This document shows, one piece after another, positions 7,332 to 16,022 of a stretch of 64,000 bases of DNA. Origin of the DNA: Clostridia bacterium (lineage in GTDB: Bacteria; Bacillota; Clostridia; Christensenellales; CAG-1252); assembly GCA_017444385.1 (NCBI GenBank), contig JAFSWQ010000013.1:1-64000 (forward strand). Reading direction: 5' to 3'. The notes beneath the pieces were generated by a model, which saw only the letters and a list, made by a program, of their open reading frames with translations, had not been told where the DNA came from and ran no database searches. The position numbers and the translations under genes were made by a program. Every line of letters begins with the position of its first letter. The stretch's first letter is position 1.

Positions 7332-9253
7332 TATACCTCGCTCTCTTTCAGGTCGTCAAGACTCGGTATCGCGTAGTTGTATTGACCTACGTATTTGTTT
7401 TGATTAGAGTCGATATACAGCATTCCTTCTTGAACCAAAATATTTTGAGTTTGTCCCATTATCGTTCTATAGCTCAATGCGCCGATGGCGTAAGGGGCAA
7501 CTTCGCTTTTTACGCTGTAATTATTCATAACGTTCGAGTTATAGACGATTTGGCTAAACGCCATATCGCAAAGATCCATACCAATTATACCGCCTATCGC
7601 TTGGTTTTCGTTTTCGCTTTTTTCAAATACGGTATCCGTGAAACATACCGCCACGCCGCCCGCATTGTATCCGACTATCCCGCCCGCAAGAGTCAACACA
7701 GTGGTATCTACGATCACCGTTCCTTTGGAATAACAATTTTCCACTACGCCCATCGCCGAAAGAATCGGGCTTATTTGCGAAGTCGTATTGCATGCGACCA
7801 CGCCTCCTATGTAAGCGTACGCGCCCGAACTTTCAATCTTAACTTCGCCCAAGTTCTTACAATGAACAACTCTGCCGAGATTTATAGCGGCGATACCGCC
7901 CGAAAACGCTTCCGCCCGAGCGAGAACATTTCCCTTATCGTCCATGGGTATTTCAACTTTCGACAAAACCGTGACGTTCCCTTCGTTAGCGCAATTTTGA
8001 ACGCTTCCTTCGTTTTTATTCGTTAAAACCACGCCGCCGCAGTTGGGGTTCCAAAGCGAATAATTCCCCTCTTCGTTGGGCTCGGAAATATATGCGGAAG
8101 TTTGTAAGACGTTCGCCTTATTTGTTGCCGAATCTATCTCGCCAGAGTTCTCGACGCAAACGCCCGCAATATCCACGGTATCGCCTTCGAATTCGCCGCT
8201 CACCGTAACGTTGGATATTCTGCCCGTACTTACCCCGCAAATGCCTGCGAGATAGGCGTTGCCCTCGCCGTTAGACGAACAATTTGCCGAAACCGTCGCG
8301 CTACACCCGTCAATCTCGCCCGAGTTGTTTACCGTCAAAACCGCAACGTAAACGTTATCCTCTTCGGTTTCTTCTGTGAAATCGAGAACCGCGTTTACGG
8401 TGACGTTATTCAAAACGCCTTGGTTGTCCATTATTAACGCAACGCTCTCTTTAATATCGCCGCGTATCGAGAAAGAAATCTTTACGTTCGTAAGCTTACC
8501 CGTAAACGTTTTGAAAATTGCTTTGTTTTCCGCTTTTATAGTATGACCGCATCCGTCTATGACCGCCGCCGACGAGTCTATGGTTTCTTCGACGGTAACG
8601 TCCGAACACAGCTTTATATACTCGCTATTACCAGCTTGTCTTACGAGAGTATTGCCGTTGTAAACTTTCAAAGGCATATTTTGAGTGCCTAATCCTATCA
8701 CGAACATAAACGCCGTTAAAAGCGCTGCGAGAACTATCGTGAACGCAAACGAGCCTAACGCCCAAATGCCCGCCGCGCGTTTCTTCTCGTCTTTTATCTT
8801 TATATCGGGGACTACGAGCCTTTCTTCGGTCGCCAAACATTCTCGGTCGAACTTCAACGCGTAAATTTTTTCGATAAGAGCGTATTGCTCTTGCTTCTTC
8901 GGCGCAAAGCCCCAGATCGTCCGCAAATGAGAAGACTTTCCAAGCAAAGCGAGCATTTCTATAGGTTCGACTTTTTTGCCGTTGAGATAGAAACGCAGAC
9001 ACTTTTCGGCTATCGCTTTGAAGTCTTCGTAGACCTTTATCGTTTCGTCCGCAAAGACGTATTCGCCGTCCGAGAACTTTAGCATATCGCCCTCGTGAGT
9101 TTTAAGGATAGTTATCGCCCCGTACATATAGCAAAGAGAGAGCGCGGGGAAGCGTCCGAAACAAACGTTGTACGTCGAATTGGGACGCGTGAGTTTTTCA
9201 AACGTCACCAAATCGTCGTTTATTATGCTGTCGAGTAATTCGTTATAGTCCAT
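7322..9253 (-). CDS. single-pass membrane protein with GLUG-like repeats
   Basis: This is a 643-residue protein. Residues 1-155 are a soluble, probably cytoplasmic domain of no recognised family. A transmembrane segment follows at about 163-188. The rest (about 190-640) is outside the cell and built of degenerate Gly/Asn/Ser repeats such as GGIVGYNAGGV, GGIAAINLGRV and AGICGVSTGRISNVTVSGEF, typical of GLUG-like beta-helical surface proteins. There is no N-terminal signal peptide, so the TM segment serves as the anchor. Its ATG shares one base with the upstream stop (TAATG). The layout suggests a surface sensor or adhesive ectodomain coupled through the membrane to the cytoplasmic coiled-coil and helicase proteins. 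This is inference. Confidence 0.7.
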   Translation of the reverse strand: MDYNELLDSIINDDLVTFEKLTRPNSTYNVCFGRFPALSLCYMYGAITILKTHEGDMLKFSDGEYVFADETIKVYEDFKAIAEKCLRFYLNGKKVEPIEMLALLGKSSHLRTIWGFAPKKQEQYALIEKIYALKFDRECLATEERLVVPDIKIKDEKKRAAGIWALGSFAFTIVLAALLTAFMFVIGLGTQNMPLKVYNGNTLVRQAGNSEYIKLCSDVTVEETIDSSAAVIDGCGHTIKAENKAIFKTFTGKLTNVKISFSIRGDIKESVALIMDNQGVLNNVTVNAVLDFTEETEEDNVYVAVLTVNNSGEIDGCSATVSANCSSNGEGNAYLAGICGVSTGRISNVTVSGEFEGDTVDIAGVCVENSGEIDSATNKANVLQTSAYISEPNEEGNYSLWNPNCGGVVLTNKNEGSVQNCANEGNVTVLSKVEIPMDDKGNVLARAEAFSGGIAAINLGRVVHCKNLGEVKIESSGAYAYIGGVVACNTTSQISPILSAMGVVENCYSKGTVIVDTTVLTLAGGIVGYNAGGVAVCFTDTVFEKSENENQAIGGIIGMDLCDMAFSQIVYNSNVMNNYSVKSEVAPYAIGALSYRTIMGQTQNILVQEGMLYIDSNQNKYVGQYNYAIPSLDDLKESEVYWE

Positions 9254-9969
9254 TATTTTTTAGTTTTGACTCTTCTTGCCGTCGCCCAACGATCGAGAAC
9301 GTCGTAAAGGTAGGTTTCGTCTACGTCGCCTTTTTCGGTTATCTTCTTTAAGAATGCGTTGGTGGTTTCTTGCTCGGCTACGAGTTGTTTAAGGCTTGCG
9401 CTTGTTTGAGCGGCCTCTTTGCTTAAATTGGCTTCGGATCCTTTTATTTCGTCGAGCTTTTTAGCATTGTTTTCAAGCGCTTTCGCCACGTCCTTGTTGA
9501 TAAATTCGCTTACCGCTTGCAGATTTTGGTTGTAGTTTTCTAAAGAACGTTGAAGTTGAGTTACGTTGTAGGATTTTTTCTTTTCTTCGGCTATCCCCTC
9601 TATCTTTTTAAGTTGGGTTTCCGCAGCCTCTTCTATTTTTACTATGGAAGAAACCGCCTTTTCAACCTTGTCGAACGTGCCGAGCATGTTTTCCATAGTC
9701 ACCGTGTAGCGGTTTGTCTCGCTGACGAATTTATCTATGCGAGAGGATAGCCCCGCCGCCTTTTCGGCTTGCGAAGAAAGATTGTTCATTATTTGGGTGA
9801 GTTTTCCTTGAACGTTACCTTCGAACGCGTTGTTGAGTTTGCCGAGGTCGTTTTGTATCGATTGGTAGGATTCCGCGAAATCTCTCAAATTCTCTTGAAG
9901 AGGGGCGAGCAATTCGCGATATCCCAAAAACGCGTTGATAAGTTCTCTCAATTCATCATTTCTTTCCAT
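9253..9969 (-). CDS. coiled-coil protein of the helicase operon
   Basis: This is a 238-residue hydrophilic protein, almost entirely predicted helix, with heptad-like stretches from about 15 to 205 and no transmembrane segment. It looks superficially like the signalling domain of a chemoreceptor or a phage tape-measure segment, but I see no family signature. A short C-terminal region (DETYLYDVLDRWATARR) may be a separate binding motif. It overlaps the helicase gene by 14 nt and the membrane gene by 1 nt. It is a plausible linker between the helicase and the membrane protein (inference). Confidence 0.65.
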   Translation of the reverse strand: MERNDELRELINAFLGYRELLAPLQENLRDFAESYQSIQNDLGKLNNAFEGNVQGKLTQIMNNLSSQAEKAAGLSSRIDKFVSETNRYTVTMENMLGTFDKVEKAVSSIVKIEEAAETQLKKIEGIAEEKKKSYNVTQLQRSLENYNQNLQAVSEFINKDVAKALENNAKKLDEIKGSEANLSKEAAQTSASLKQLVAEQETTNAFLKKITEKGDVDETYLYDVLDRWATARRVKTKK

Positions 9970-12313
9970 GTTTTCTCATTCCTTTTATCGCTTTGAATTC
10001 GTTTTTTATATTGGTTAAGTCGTTCTTTAATGCGTCTAATATAAGGTTTTTCGCGGCTTCGTTCCGCATAAGCTCGGGATAAAACTTTACCACTTCCGCG
10101 CTTAATCTGCCCTCGCCTTTACCCGCGACTTTGTCGACGAGATCTATGAGTTCGTCGTCGCCCGACAATTCGAAGTTCTTTTTCGCTCGATCAAGGTCGC
10201 CGAGTTCCCAATACGCTATACCCGCGCCGCGGTAATCGCCGTCCTGAAGGTATTTCTTGTGTATTTCGATGTGCGAAAGATAGAATTTTCTCTCTGCGTC
10301 GTCTTGTAGCTTGTCCGCAGTGAAAACCGCATTATCGTACTGGCCGAATTTTAGGAATTCGTCTATTCTCTTAACGAGTTCGTCGCGATCGACGTCGGTC
10401 TTGCTGACGGTCTTCAAAACGATATCAACGCCGTTTTCGGCGTTTACGACGTCGAAACTTTCTTTGAAGAAATCTTTGAAAGCGTCGATATCCACTTTTT
10501 CAACGACGAATAAGTTTTTCTTTGCGCGCGAAATACCCACGTAGAACAGGTTGAAGTAATACCTGTAAACCGAGTTTTCGTCCGCTTTCTTTCGGTTTAC
10601 GCTCGTTTCGCTTATCGTTCGCCACTTGTCCGCGTTGTCGGATAACAGGTTATACAAAAGGGCGGTATCTCTTTCCAACCCCTTTATTTCGGAAACCGTC
10701 AATATCTCTTGTTTGGGTAGTAAACGCCTTAATTCCGCTTTTCGCTCGGCGCCCGTTACCACGATGGTAAAAGGATTCGGCTTTTCCTTCGCGAGTTTTT
10801 CCGCGAATTTCTCGTCGCGTAGATATACCGCTTTCGTATCGTCGTCGCCGATTGCAACGCCTTTTAACACGAAATTATGCAAGCCGAATTTTTTGACGTT
10901 CAAGTCGCTTAAATTGTTGACTATTTCGGCTACCGATTGAGTGTTGCGATAATTGTTTTTGAGTTCCGAGACCGCTATCTCGTCTTTAGAATACAGTAAT
11001 CGCTTTAAGTAAGCGAAGCTGAAAAAAGACGGATTTATCATTTGTAAAGCGTCGCCTACGGCGAATATCTTTCTCGATATCTTATTGAGAAACGCCAAAT
11101 TGATTTGAGTAAGATCTTGAACCTCGTCTATTATAGTCAACGAATACAGAGGCAATTCCTCGCCGAGAAGCAGCCGCGAGATCGAGTTGTTGTCCATAGC
11201 GCCGGTAGAAACCAAAAACTTAGAATAATCCATAGCGACCGCGTAAACCGTCTCGCATTCTTTTTTTGAGAAACTCTCTTCACGCATTTTGACGTAGGTA
11301 TCTAAGGGTAGGTATCTGCCTCCTTCCAAGCCTTCGGCGTAGCCGAAAATGATACCGTATATCTCTTTATAAGCGACTTCGTAAGATAGCCCTATTTTGT
11401 TTAGGTTGCCTTTCGCGTGGCGGTTCTTATCCAAAAACACCTTTATAAAATACTCTTCGTCGGCAAATATTATGGGTTTTACGAAATCACGAAGTAATTT
11501 GAAATGGACCTGGTTGTTGAGAAACCGCATTAGATCTTTGAGGCTACTATCGATAGACGCGCCTTCGACGTTCAAGAAAATACCGAGTTTATTCTCAACC
11601 GCCTTCTTCTTATCCCCGTAGAAAAAGACCTTCCCGCTTCTTAAAGCTGCGAGGAAATTGCCTACGTTCTTCTTAAAAAGGTTTATCTTCGTTTCGGTAT
11701 CTATCAAAAGACCTCTCGAAAACGTCGTATAAAGTACGTTACCATGATAGCCTCTCGACGCGGAATAAATAATTTTATCTATACAAACGTTGGTCTTTCC
11801 GCTACCCGCCACGCCTTGCGCTAATACGTTGGCATTTTCGGTGGTTACTATCTTTAATTGTTCGGCGTTCAATAAGGGGAAATTGACCTGATCGTCGCCC
11901 GTCAATAGATAGAGCTTCGCAAAAGCCTCTTCCTGTGCGTTGGGAACGTTTTCGACGTTGAAAACGAGCGTAGTTCGCTCTTTCAAATAGTCGAGCAAAG
12001 ACGAGTCGTTGCTTCTCTTGACTTCACCTTTGTCGACAAAGTCGTAAAAAATGATATCCTCTTCGTTTTCCGCGTTCTTTACCGCTTTGCCTCGCGCGGC
12101 GTAAAGGGTGAACTTCCCGTCGTCGGTCGAGAGTTTAAGGAAACCCGACGCGTTTTTCATAGAAGCGTAATGCTTTATCAAGCCTTCCGCAAAGTGCGTG
12201 ATAAAAGCATCTACCGCCAAAAACCTTGCGGTCTCTACGATAAAACGTTCGGTTTTACATATCCGCGAAAATGCGGACAAAACTATTTCGTTCAAGCCTT
12301 TTACGATTCTCAT
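9956..12313 (-). CDS. UvrD/Rep-like SF1 helicase with N- and C-terminal extensions
   Basis: This is a 785-residue SF1 helicase. Motif I is GVAGSGKT (167-174), motif II IIDEVQDLT (394-402), motif III near VGDALQ (419-424), motif IV NYRNT (454-458), motif V EIKGLERDTALL (542-553) and motif VI YVGISRAKK (591-599). A domain of about 150 residues without recognisable relatives precedes the core. A TPR-like helical tail (about 645-725, YWELGDLDRAKKNFELSGD) follows. No nuclease motif is evident. It is longer than a minimal helicase and differs from housekeeping UvrD/PcrA in its first 150 residues and in its operon partners. It is the first gene of the four-gene operon. Its ATG lies 7 nt behind a -10 box with no ribosome site, suggesting a leaderless mRNA. 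Confidence 0.82.
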   Translation of the reverse strand: MRIVKGLNEIVLSAFSRICKTERFIVETARFLAVDAFITHFAEGLIKHYASMKNASGFLKLSTDDGKFTLYAARGKAVKNAENEEDIIFYDFVDKGEVKRSNDSSLLDYLKERTTLVFNVENVPNAQEEAFAKLYLLTGDDQVNFPLLNAEQLKIVTTENANVLAQGVAGSGKTNVCIDKIIYSASRGYHGNVLYTTFSRGLLIDTETKINLFKKNVGNFLAALRSGKVFFYGDKKKAVENKLGIFLNVEGASIDSSLKDLMRFLNNQVHFKLLRDFVKPIIFADEEYFIKVFLDKNRHAKGNLNKIGLSYEVAYKEIYGIIFGYAEGLEGGRYLPLDTYVKMREESFSKKECETVYAVAMDYSKFLVSTGAMDNNSISRLLLGEELPLYSLTIIDEVQDLTQINLAFLNKISRKIFAVGDALQMINPSFFSFAYLKRLLYSKDEIAVSELKNNYRNTQSVAEIVNNLSDLNVKKFGLHNFVLKGVAIGDDDTKAVYLRDEKFAEKLAKEKPNPFTIVVTGAERKAELRRLLPKQEILTVSEIKGLERDTALLYNLLSDNADKWRTISETSVNRKKADENSVYRYYFNLFYVGISRAKKNLFVVEKVDIDAFKDFFKESFDVVNAENGVDIVLKTVSKTDVDRDELVKRIDEFLKFGQYDNAVFTADKLQDDAERKFYLSHIEIHKKYLQDGDYRGAGIAYWELGDLDRAKKNFELSGDDELIDLVDKVAGKGEGRLSAEVVKFYPELMRNEAAKNLILDALKNDLTNIKNEFKAIKGMRKHGKK

Positions 12314-12320
12314 CGACTAC

Positions 12321-12349
12321 ATTATACTATAAATAATTGAAAAAATCAT
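12321..12349 (-). promoter_or_regulatory. leaderless promoter of the helicase operon
   Basis: On the minus strand, TATAAT occupies 12326-12321, preceded after 17 bp by a weak -35 (ATGATT, 12349-12344). Exactly 7 nt separate the -10 box from the ATG at 12313. No Shine-Dalgarno sequence is present. Confidence 0.5.
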
Positions 12350-12477
12350 TAATTTTTTACGCGCGAACAAAAGTTTTCGGGCGCATTTTGAAAAAAGAAG
12401 GTCTCTTTCGAAAGAAAACGAAAAAAACCTTCGCTATCGCAATAATATTAAGACCTAATAGGAAAACGAAAAAACGC

Positions 12478-12746
12478 TTATTCCTCTATCGCTTCGACGG
12501 CAATCTCTTCGGCGACCGTTTCGGCTTCTTCGTCGGGCGGTTCGATAGGTTCGAGATGCGGTCTATTAGAGTAACGAGCCCAAAGCACGACGTAGATTAC
12601 GAATAATATAGTTCGTAATCCACGCCGTCGTTAGAAACGCTAGCGGGCGTCTTTCTGCCGTCTACTGCGAATATCTTTTCGACTACGCGGCTATAAACCA
12701 AATAACCAATTATCAATACGGCAAATGCGCAAAAGAGTGAAATCAT
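12478..12746 (-). pseudogene. cstA: cstA remnant, internally deleted
   Basis: On the minus strand ATG 12746 begins 49 codons with the CstA carbon-starvation/pyruvate transporter N terminus (FAVLIIGYLVYSRVVEKIF, DGRKTPA, NDGVDYE). The frame then ends at TAA (12597-12599). In the next frame there is a last-TM-like stretch ILFVIYVVLWARYSNRP and an acidic tail ending at 12478. Intact CstA is around ten times longer. The two ends appear to be joined by a large internal deletion that removed nearly all membrane helices. The assignment of the 3' part to the CstA C terminus is inferred from position and hydrophobicity; the N-terminal match is firm. It cannot make a transporter. Confidence 0.65.
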
Positions 12747-12798
12747 TTTTTAAGTCTTTTATTTTTCGACGAGATTCTTTCTTACTCGGCTTATTATT

Positions 12799-13758
12799 CT
12801 ATCGACTGACGTCCTCGTTTATAATTATCGCGGTTGTTAACGCGGATATATCGCCCTTCAAGAAGTCTTCGAGCGACGTCGAGCCCCCTCTTACGTCCGA
12901 GAACACGCCTCTTGCAAAGTCTAAGACACGAACGACTTTTTCGCCTTTCTTTACCGCGATTTCGTATTCTTTGGAATTTATCTTTTCGGCTTCTTCGAGG
13001 GCAGCTCGTTTGACCGCCTCGGATAGTTTTTCATAAGCGCGTTTTTTGTTTTCCAATTGCGACCTTTCGTCTTGGCAAGTCACAACGATATTCCTCGGCA
13101 GGTAGGTTAGCCGCACGGCGGTTTCGACTTTGTTTATATTCTGCCCGCCCTTCCCGTGGGAAAGGAAAATATCCACCCTTACGTCCTTTTTGTCAATTTC
13201 TTCTTCCGCTTTAACGTATGGGAAAACCGCAACCTGTATTTTACCGCTTTTATCACCCGTTATTTTATGCACTGCGTTCGCGGTGGATAGCGTCCTCGCT
13301 CCGCCGAAAACGAGGTATCCGTCTTCGACTTTTTCTATTTTGTAGCCAAGCTTTTTCGCAAGAGCGACGTAGGCGTTTAATAGAGCGTGTTTTCTCTCGT
13401 CCTCGGTGGGTACGACCGTCAGTTTCATAAGCGTATTCTCTTCAAGTGAAGAGGTCAATTTCAAACAAGCTTCGTCTGAAGAACGTTTTAACGAGTCGAT
13501 CTCTTCTTTCAAAAGTTTGCGGTATTCGCCGTCGCCTTCTCTTTCGAGGTCTTTTTGATAGGCGTTTATCGTTTCGCTTAATCGTAACACTTCTTTCCTT
13601 AATTTTATGACGTTTTCGTAGTACGCTTTCTTTTGCGAGAGTTTCTTTACTTCTAAAACGTCGGCGGTTATTTCGGGCGCCAAAAGAAGACGATCAAGTT
13701 CATCGTACTTTTCCTGACAATATTTAGTTTCGTCGAGAAGAAAGGTCAACGCGTCCAT
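12799..13758 (-). CDS. RF1-like release factor homolog lacking the stop-recognition motif
   Basis: This is a 319-residue protein from ATG 13758; an in-frame start 51 nt upstream lies before the predicted transcription start and is rejected. A PCRF-type helical domain (about 1-110) is followed by a shortened domain 2 and the catalytic RF domain with GGQ in SHGKGGQNINKVETAVRL, then the basic helix CQDERSQLENKKRAYEKL. The GGQ loop would reach the peptidyl-transferase centre. Where RF1 has PxT and RF2 has SPF, the loop reads HKITGDKSGKIQVAVFP and is shorter; the usual GTGGDEA segment is also absent. It is therefore not a normal prfA. A rescue factor or a factor with altered codon choice is possible (inference). 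Confidence 0.75.
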   Translation of the reverse strand: MDALTFLLDETKYCQEKYDELDRLLLAPEITADVLEVKKLSQKKAYYENVIKLRKEVLRLSETINAYQKDLEREGDGEYRKLLKEEIDSLKRSSDEACLKLTSSLEENTLMKLTVVPTEDERKHALLNAYVALAKKLGYKIEKVEDGYLVFGGARTLSTANAVHKITGDKSGKIQVAVFPYVKAEEEIDKKDVRVDIFLSHGKGGQNINKVETAVRLTYLPRNIVVTCQDERSQLENKKRAYEKLSEAVKRAALEEAEKINSKEYEIAVKKGEKVVRVLDFARGVFSDVRGGSTSLEDFLKGDISALTTAIIINEDVSR

Positions 13759-13765
13759 ACCGTTG

Positions 13766-13794
13766 ATTTTATCACTTTCTCGAGAACAAATCAA
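13766..13794 (-). promoter_or_regulatory. leaderless promoter of the release-factor-like gene
   Basis: Minus strand: TTGATT (13794-13789), 17-bp spacer, TAAAAT (13771-13766), then exactly 7 nt to ATG 13758. There is no ribosome site. It is back to back with the rph promoter. Confidence 0.55.
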
Positions 13795-13802
13795 GCGTGT
13801 TA

Positions 13803-13831
13803 TTGACAAAGAACGTATTACGGTTTATAAT
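13803..13831 (+). promoter_or_regulatory. consensus sigma-A promoter of rph
   Basis: Perfect TTGACA (13803-13808), 17-bp spacer and perfect TATAAT (13826-13831), followed by GAGAGG and ATG at 13857. Confidence 0.85.
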
Positions 13832-13856
13832 TACAAAAAACGAGAGGCTTATAATT

Positions 13857-14567
13857 ATGAGATCGGACGGTAGAAATAGAGACGAATTGAGAAAAATTGA
13901 AATAATACCCGACTTTACCCATACGAGCGGCGGTTCGGTATTGATAAAATGCGGTAACACCCACGTGCTTTGTACCGCTATGCTCGACAATAAGACCATG
14001 CCTTTCAAAGAGGGAACGGGCGAAGGTTGGTTGACAGCCGAATATGCGATGCTTCCCTCTTCCACGATTACGAGGAAACAACGCGAGGGAGGGAAACCCG
14101 ACGGGCGAAGCACCGAAATAAAAAGACTTATAGGCAGAAGTTTACGCGAGGCGATAGACTACAAAAAACTCGGCGAACGCACCATATGGATCGACTGCGA
14201 CGTCTTACAGGCGGATGGCGGGACGCGCACCGCGTCTATTACGGGAGGCTACGTCGCTTTGCGTTTGGGCGTGGAAAAATGGTTGAAAGAGGGGTTATTG
14301 GAAGAAGATCCCGTGGTAAGGCAAATAAGCGCGGTATCGGTTGGTATCGTTAACGGCGAGCCTATTCTTGATCTCTGTTACGTAGAGGACAGCCACGCCG
14401 ACGTTGATATGAACGTGATATCTACCGACGAAGGTAAATTCGTAGAGATACAAGGCACCGGCGAAGGCCGTTCTTTCTCAAGCGCCGAACTTAACGAGTT
14501 GCTTTCTCTTGCCGAAAAGGGCAACGCCGAATTACGCGCCGCGCAACTTGAGGCGTTGAAAAGATAG
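13857..14567 (+). CDS. rph: ribonuclease PH
   Basis: This is a 236-residue phosphorolytic 3'-5' exoribonuclease that trims tRNA 3' ends. The start ATG 13857 follows GAGAGG and a consensus promoter. The product opens with the family hallmark MRSDGRNRDELR and continues with GGSVLIKCGNTHVLCTA, GEGWLTAEYAMLP, the RxxRE/GRS region (PDGRSTEIKRLIGRSLR), CDVLQADGGTRTASITGG (phosphate and metal site) and DLCYVEDSHADVDMNVI. The length is normal for the family. It is monocistronic, facing away from the release-factor-like gene. Confidence 0.96.
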   Translation: MRSDGRNRDELRKIEIIPDFTHTSGGSVLIKCGNTHVLCTAMLDNKTMPFKEGTGEGWLTAEYAMLPSSTITRKQREGGKPDGRSTEIKRLIGRSLREAIDYKKLGERTIWIDCDVLQADGGTRTASITGGYVALRLGVEKWLKEGLLEEDPVVRQISAVSVGIVNGEPILDLCYVEDSHADVDMNVISTDEGKFVEIQGTGEGRSFSSAELNELLSLAEKGNAELRAAQLEALKR

Positions 14568-14763
14568 CAATGTTTCATTTTCATTTTTAATAAAAACCAA
14601 CGCTCCCTTCGTTTAACGAATCCTTCGCTTTTACGAATACTTTGAGTATTTTTTATTATGAAGAAACCTTAAAAATGCACGTTACGTTCAAATTTCTGTT
14701 CTATTGACACACTTTTTGGAACTTATTTTTGCATTATCGTAACGTTTATCATATTACGAACGA

Positions 14764-14789
14764 AAAAATCCCTTGCAAAAGGGATTTTT
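14764..14789. terminator. bidirectional terminator between rph and the aminotransferase
   Basis: An 11-bp perfect stem (AAAAATCCCTT/AAGGGATTTTT) with a GCAA loop has A and T tracts on both sides. It can serve the converging transcripts on both strands. Confidence 0.85.
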
Positions 14790-14835
14790 GATTTGGGATA
14801 ATCTTTTTAACATAAGCGGTTTTAATATGTAAAAT

Positions 14836-16020
14836 CTAACCCCGTATTTCTTTTACGAACTCGGCTATTTTTTCAAGGGCGACTGTAAGGTTTTTTATAC
14901 TATACGCGTAGGATATCCTGACGTTATACTTACCGCATTCGCCGAAAGCGGCGCCGGGAACAACCGCGACTTTTTTGCTCGCAAAGAGTTTATCGGCGAA
15001 TTCCGCGCCCGTCATACCTAAACTCTTCACTGATGGGAAAAGATAAAACGCGCCTTCGGGTTCGAAGCATTCCAACCCCATCTCTCTTATCGCGTTAAGA
15101 ACGTACTTTCTACGAGAATCGTATTGATCTCGCATTTCCGCGACTTCCGCAAAACCATTCTTAAATCCCGTGTTCAACGATTCCAAGGCGGCGAATTGGC
15201 TCGCCGTTGGGGCGCACATTATCGTGTATTGATGTATCTTGTACATTTGATAGATAAATGGTTCGGGCGCCAAAGCGTAACCCAAACGCCACCCCGTCAT
15301 AGCGAAGGCTTTTGAGAAACCGTTTATCACGATGCATCTTTCCTTCATACCCTTTATACTTGCTACGCTGACGTGGGATTTACCGTTATAGGTCAACTCG
15401 CCGTATATCTCGTCGCTTATCACGATAAGGTCGCGTTTTACGCAAACCTCGGCTATTTTTTCAAGGTCGCCTTTTTCGAGTATCGCGCCCGAAGGGTTAT
15501 TGGGATAGGGTAAAATGAGAAGTTTGGTCTTATCGGTGGCGACTTTATCTATCTCTTTCGCGGTGACTCTGAAATCGTTTTCCTCATAACAATTTACCGC
15601 AACGGGTACGGCGCCCTGCAAAAGCACGCAAGGGGCGTATGAAACGTAAGAGGGGGAGGGTATAAGCACCTCTTCGCCAGCGTTTACGATCGAACGTACG
15701 GCAAGATCTATCGCCTCGGAAGCGCCCACCGTCACTATACATTCGCTCAAAGAGTCGTAAGACAAACCGAAACGCTTTTCGTAGTAATCGGTTATCGCCT
15801 TTCTCAATTCGGGCGTACCTTTGTTGCTCGTGTAGTGAGTATAGCCTTTCCTTATGCTTTTGACCGCCGCCTCGCGACTTTCCCAAGGGGTGTCGAAATC
15901 GGGTTCGCCCACGCCTAAAGATATGGCGCCCGGCACCTTAGCCACAACGTCGAAAAACTTTCTTATACCCGAAGGTTCCAAAGTAATTACGTTTTTGTTG
16001 AGATATTTTTCGTAATCCAT
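14836..16020 (-). CDS. PLP-dependent class I/II aminotransferase
   Basis: This is a 394-residue fold-type I aminotransferase. It shows GVGEPDFDTP (about 36-45), GASEAIDLA (99-107), PYPNNPSG (171-178), DEIYGEL (203-209) and the Schiff-base lysine K237 in GFSKAFAMTGWRLGY. The substrate is probably an aromatic, branched-chain or alanine/aspartate-type amino acid; the sequence alone does not decide. It follows the Lrp/AsnC gene by only 2 nt, so the two form an operon and the regulator probably controls this enzyme in response to an amino acid. Confidence 0.9.
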   Translation of the reverse strand: MDYEKYLNKNVITLEPSGIRKFFDVVAKVPGAISLGVGEPDFDTPWESREAAVKSIRKGYTHYTSNKGTPELRKAITDYYEKRFGLSYDSLSECIVTVGASEAIDLAVRSIVNAGEEVLIPSPSYVSYAPCVLLQGAVPVAVNCYEENDFRVTAKEIDKVATDKTKLLILPYPNNPSGAILEKGDLEKIAEVCVKRDLIVISDEIYGELTYNGKSHVSVASIKGMKERCIVINGFSKAFAMTGWRLGYALAPEPFIYQMYKIHQYTIMCAPTASQFAALESLNTGFKNGFAEVAEMRDQYDSRRKYVLNAIREMGLECFEPEGAFYLFPSVKSLGMTGAEFADKLFASKKVAVVPGAAFGECGKYNVRISYAYSIKNLTVALEKIAEFVKEIRG

Positions 16021-16022
16021 CT

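Noticed and set aside
12337..12606. plus-strand 89-codon Lys/Arg/Phe-rich frame
   Set aside because: It is the antisense of the cstA remnant and intergenic DNA.
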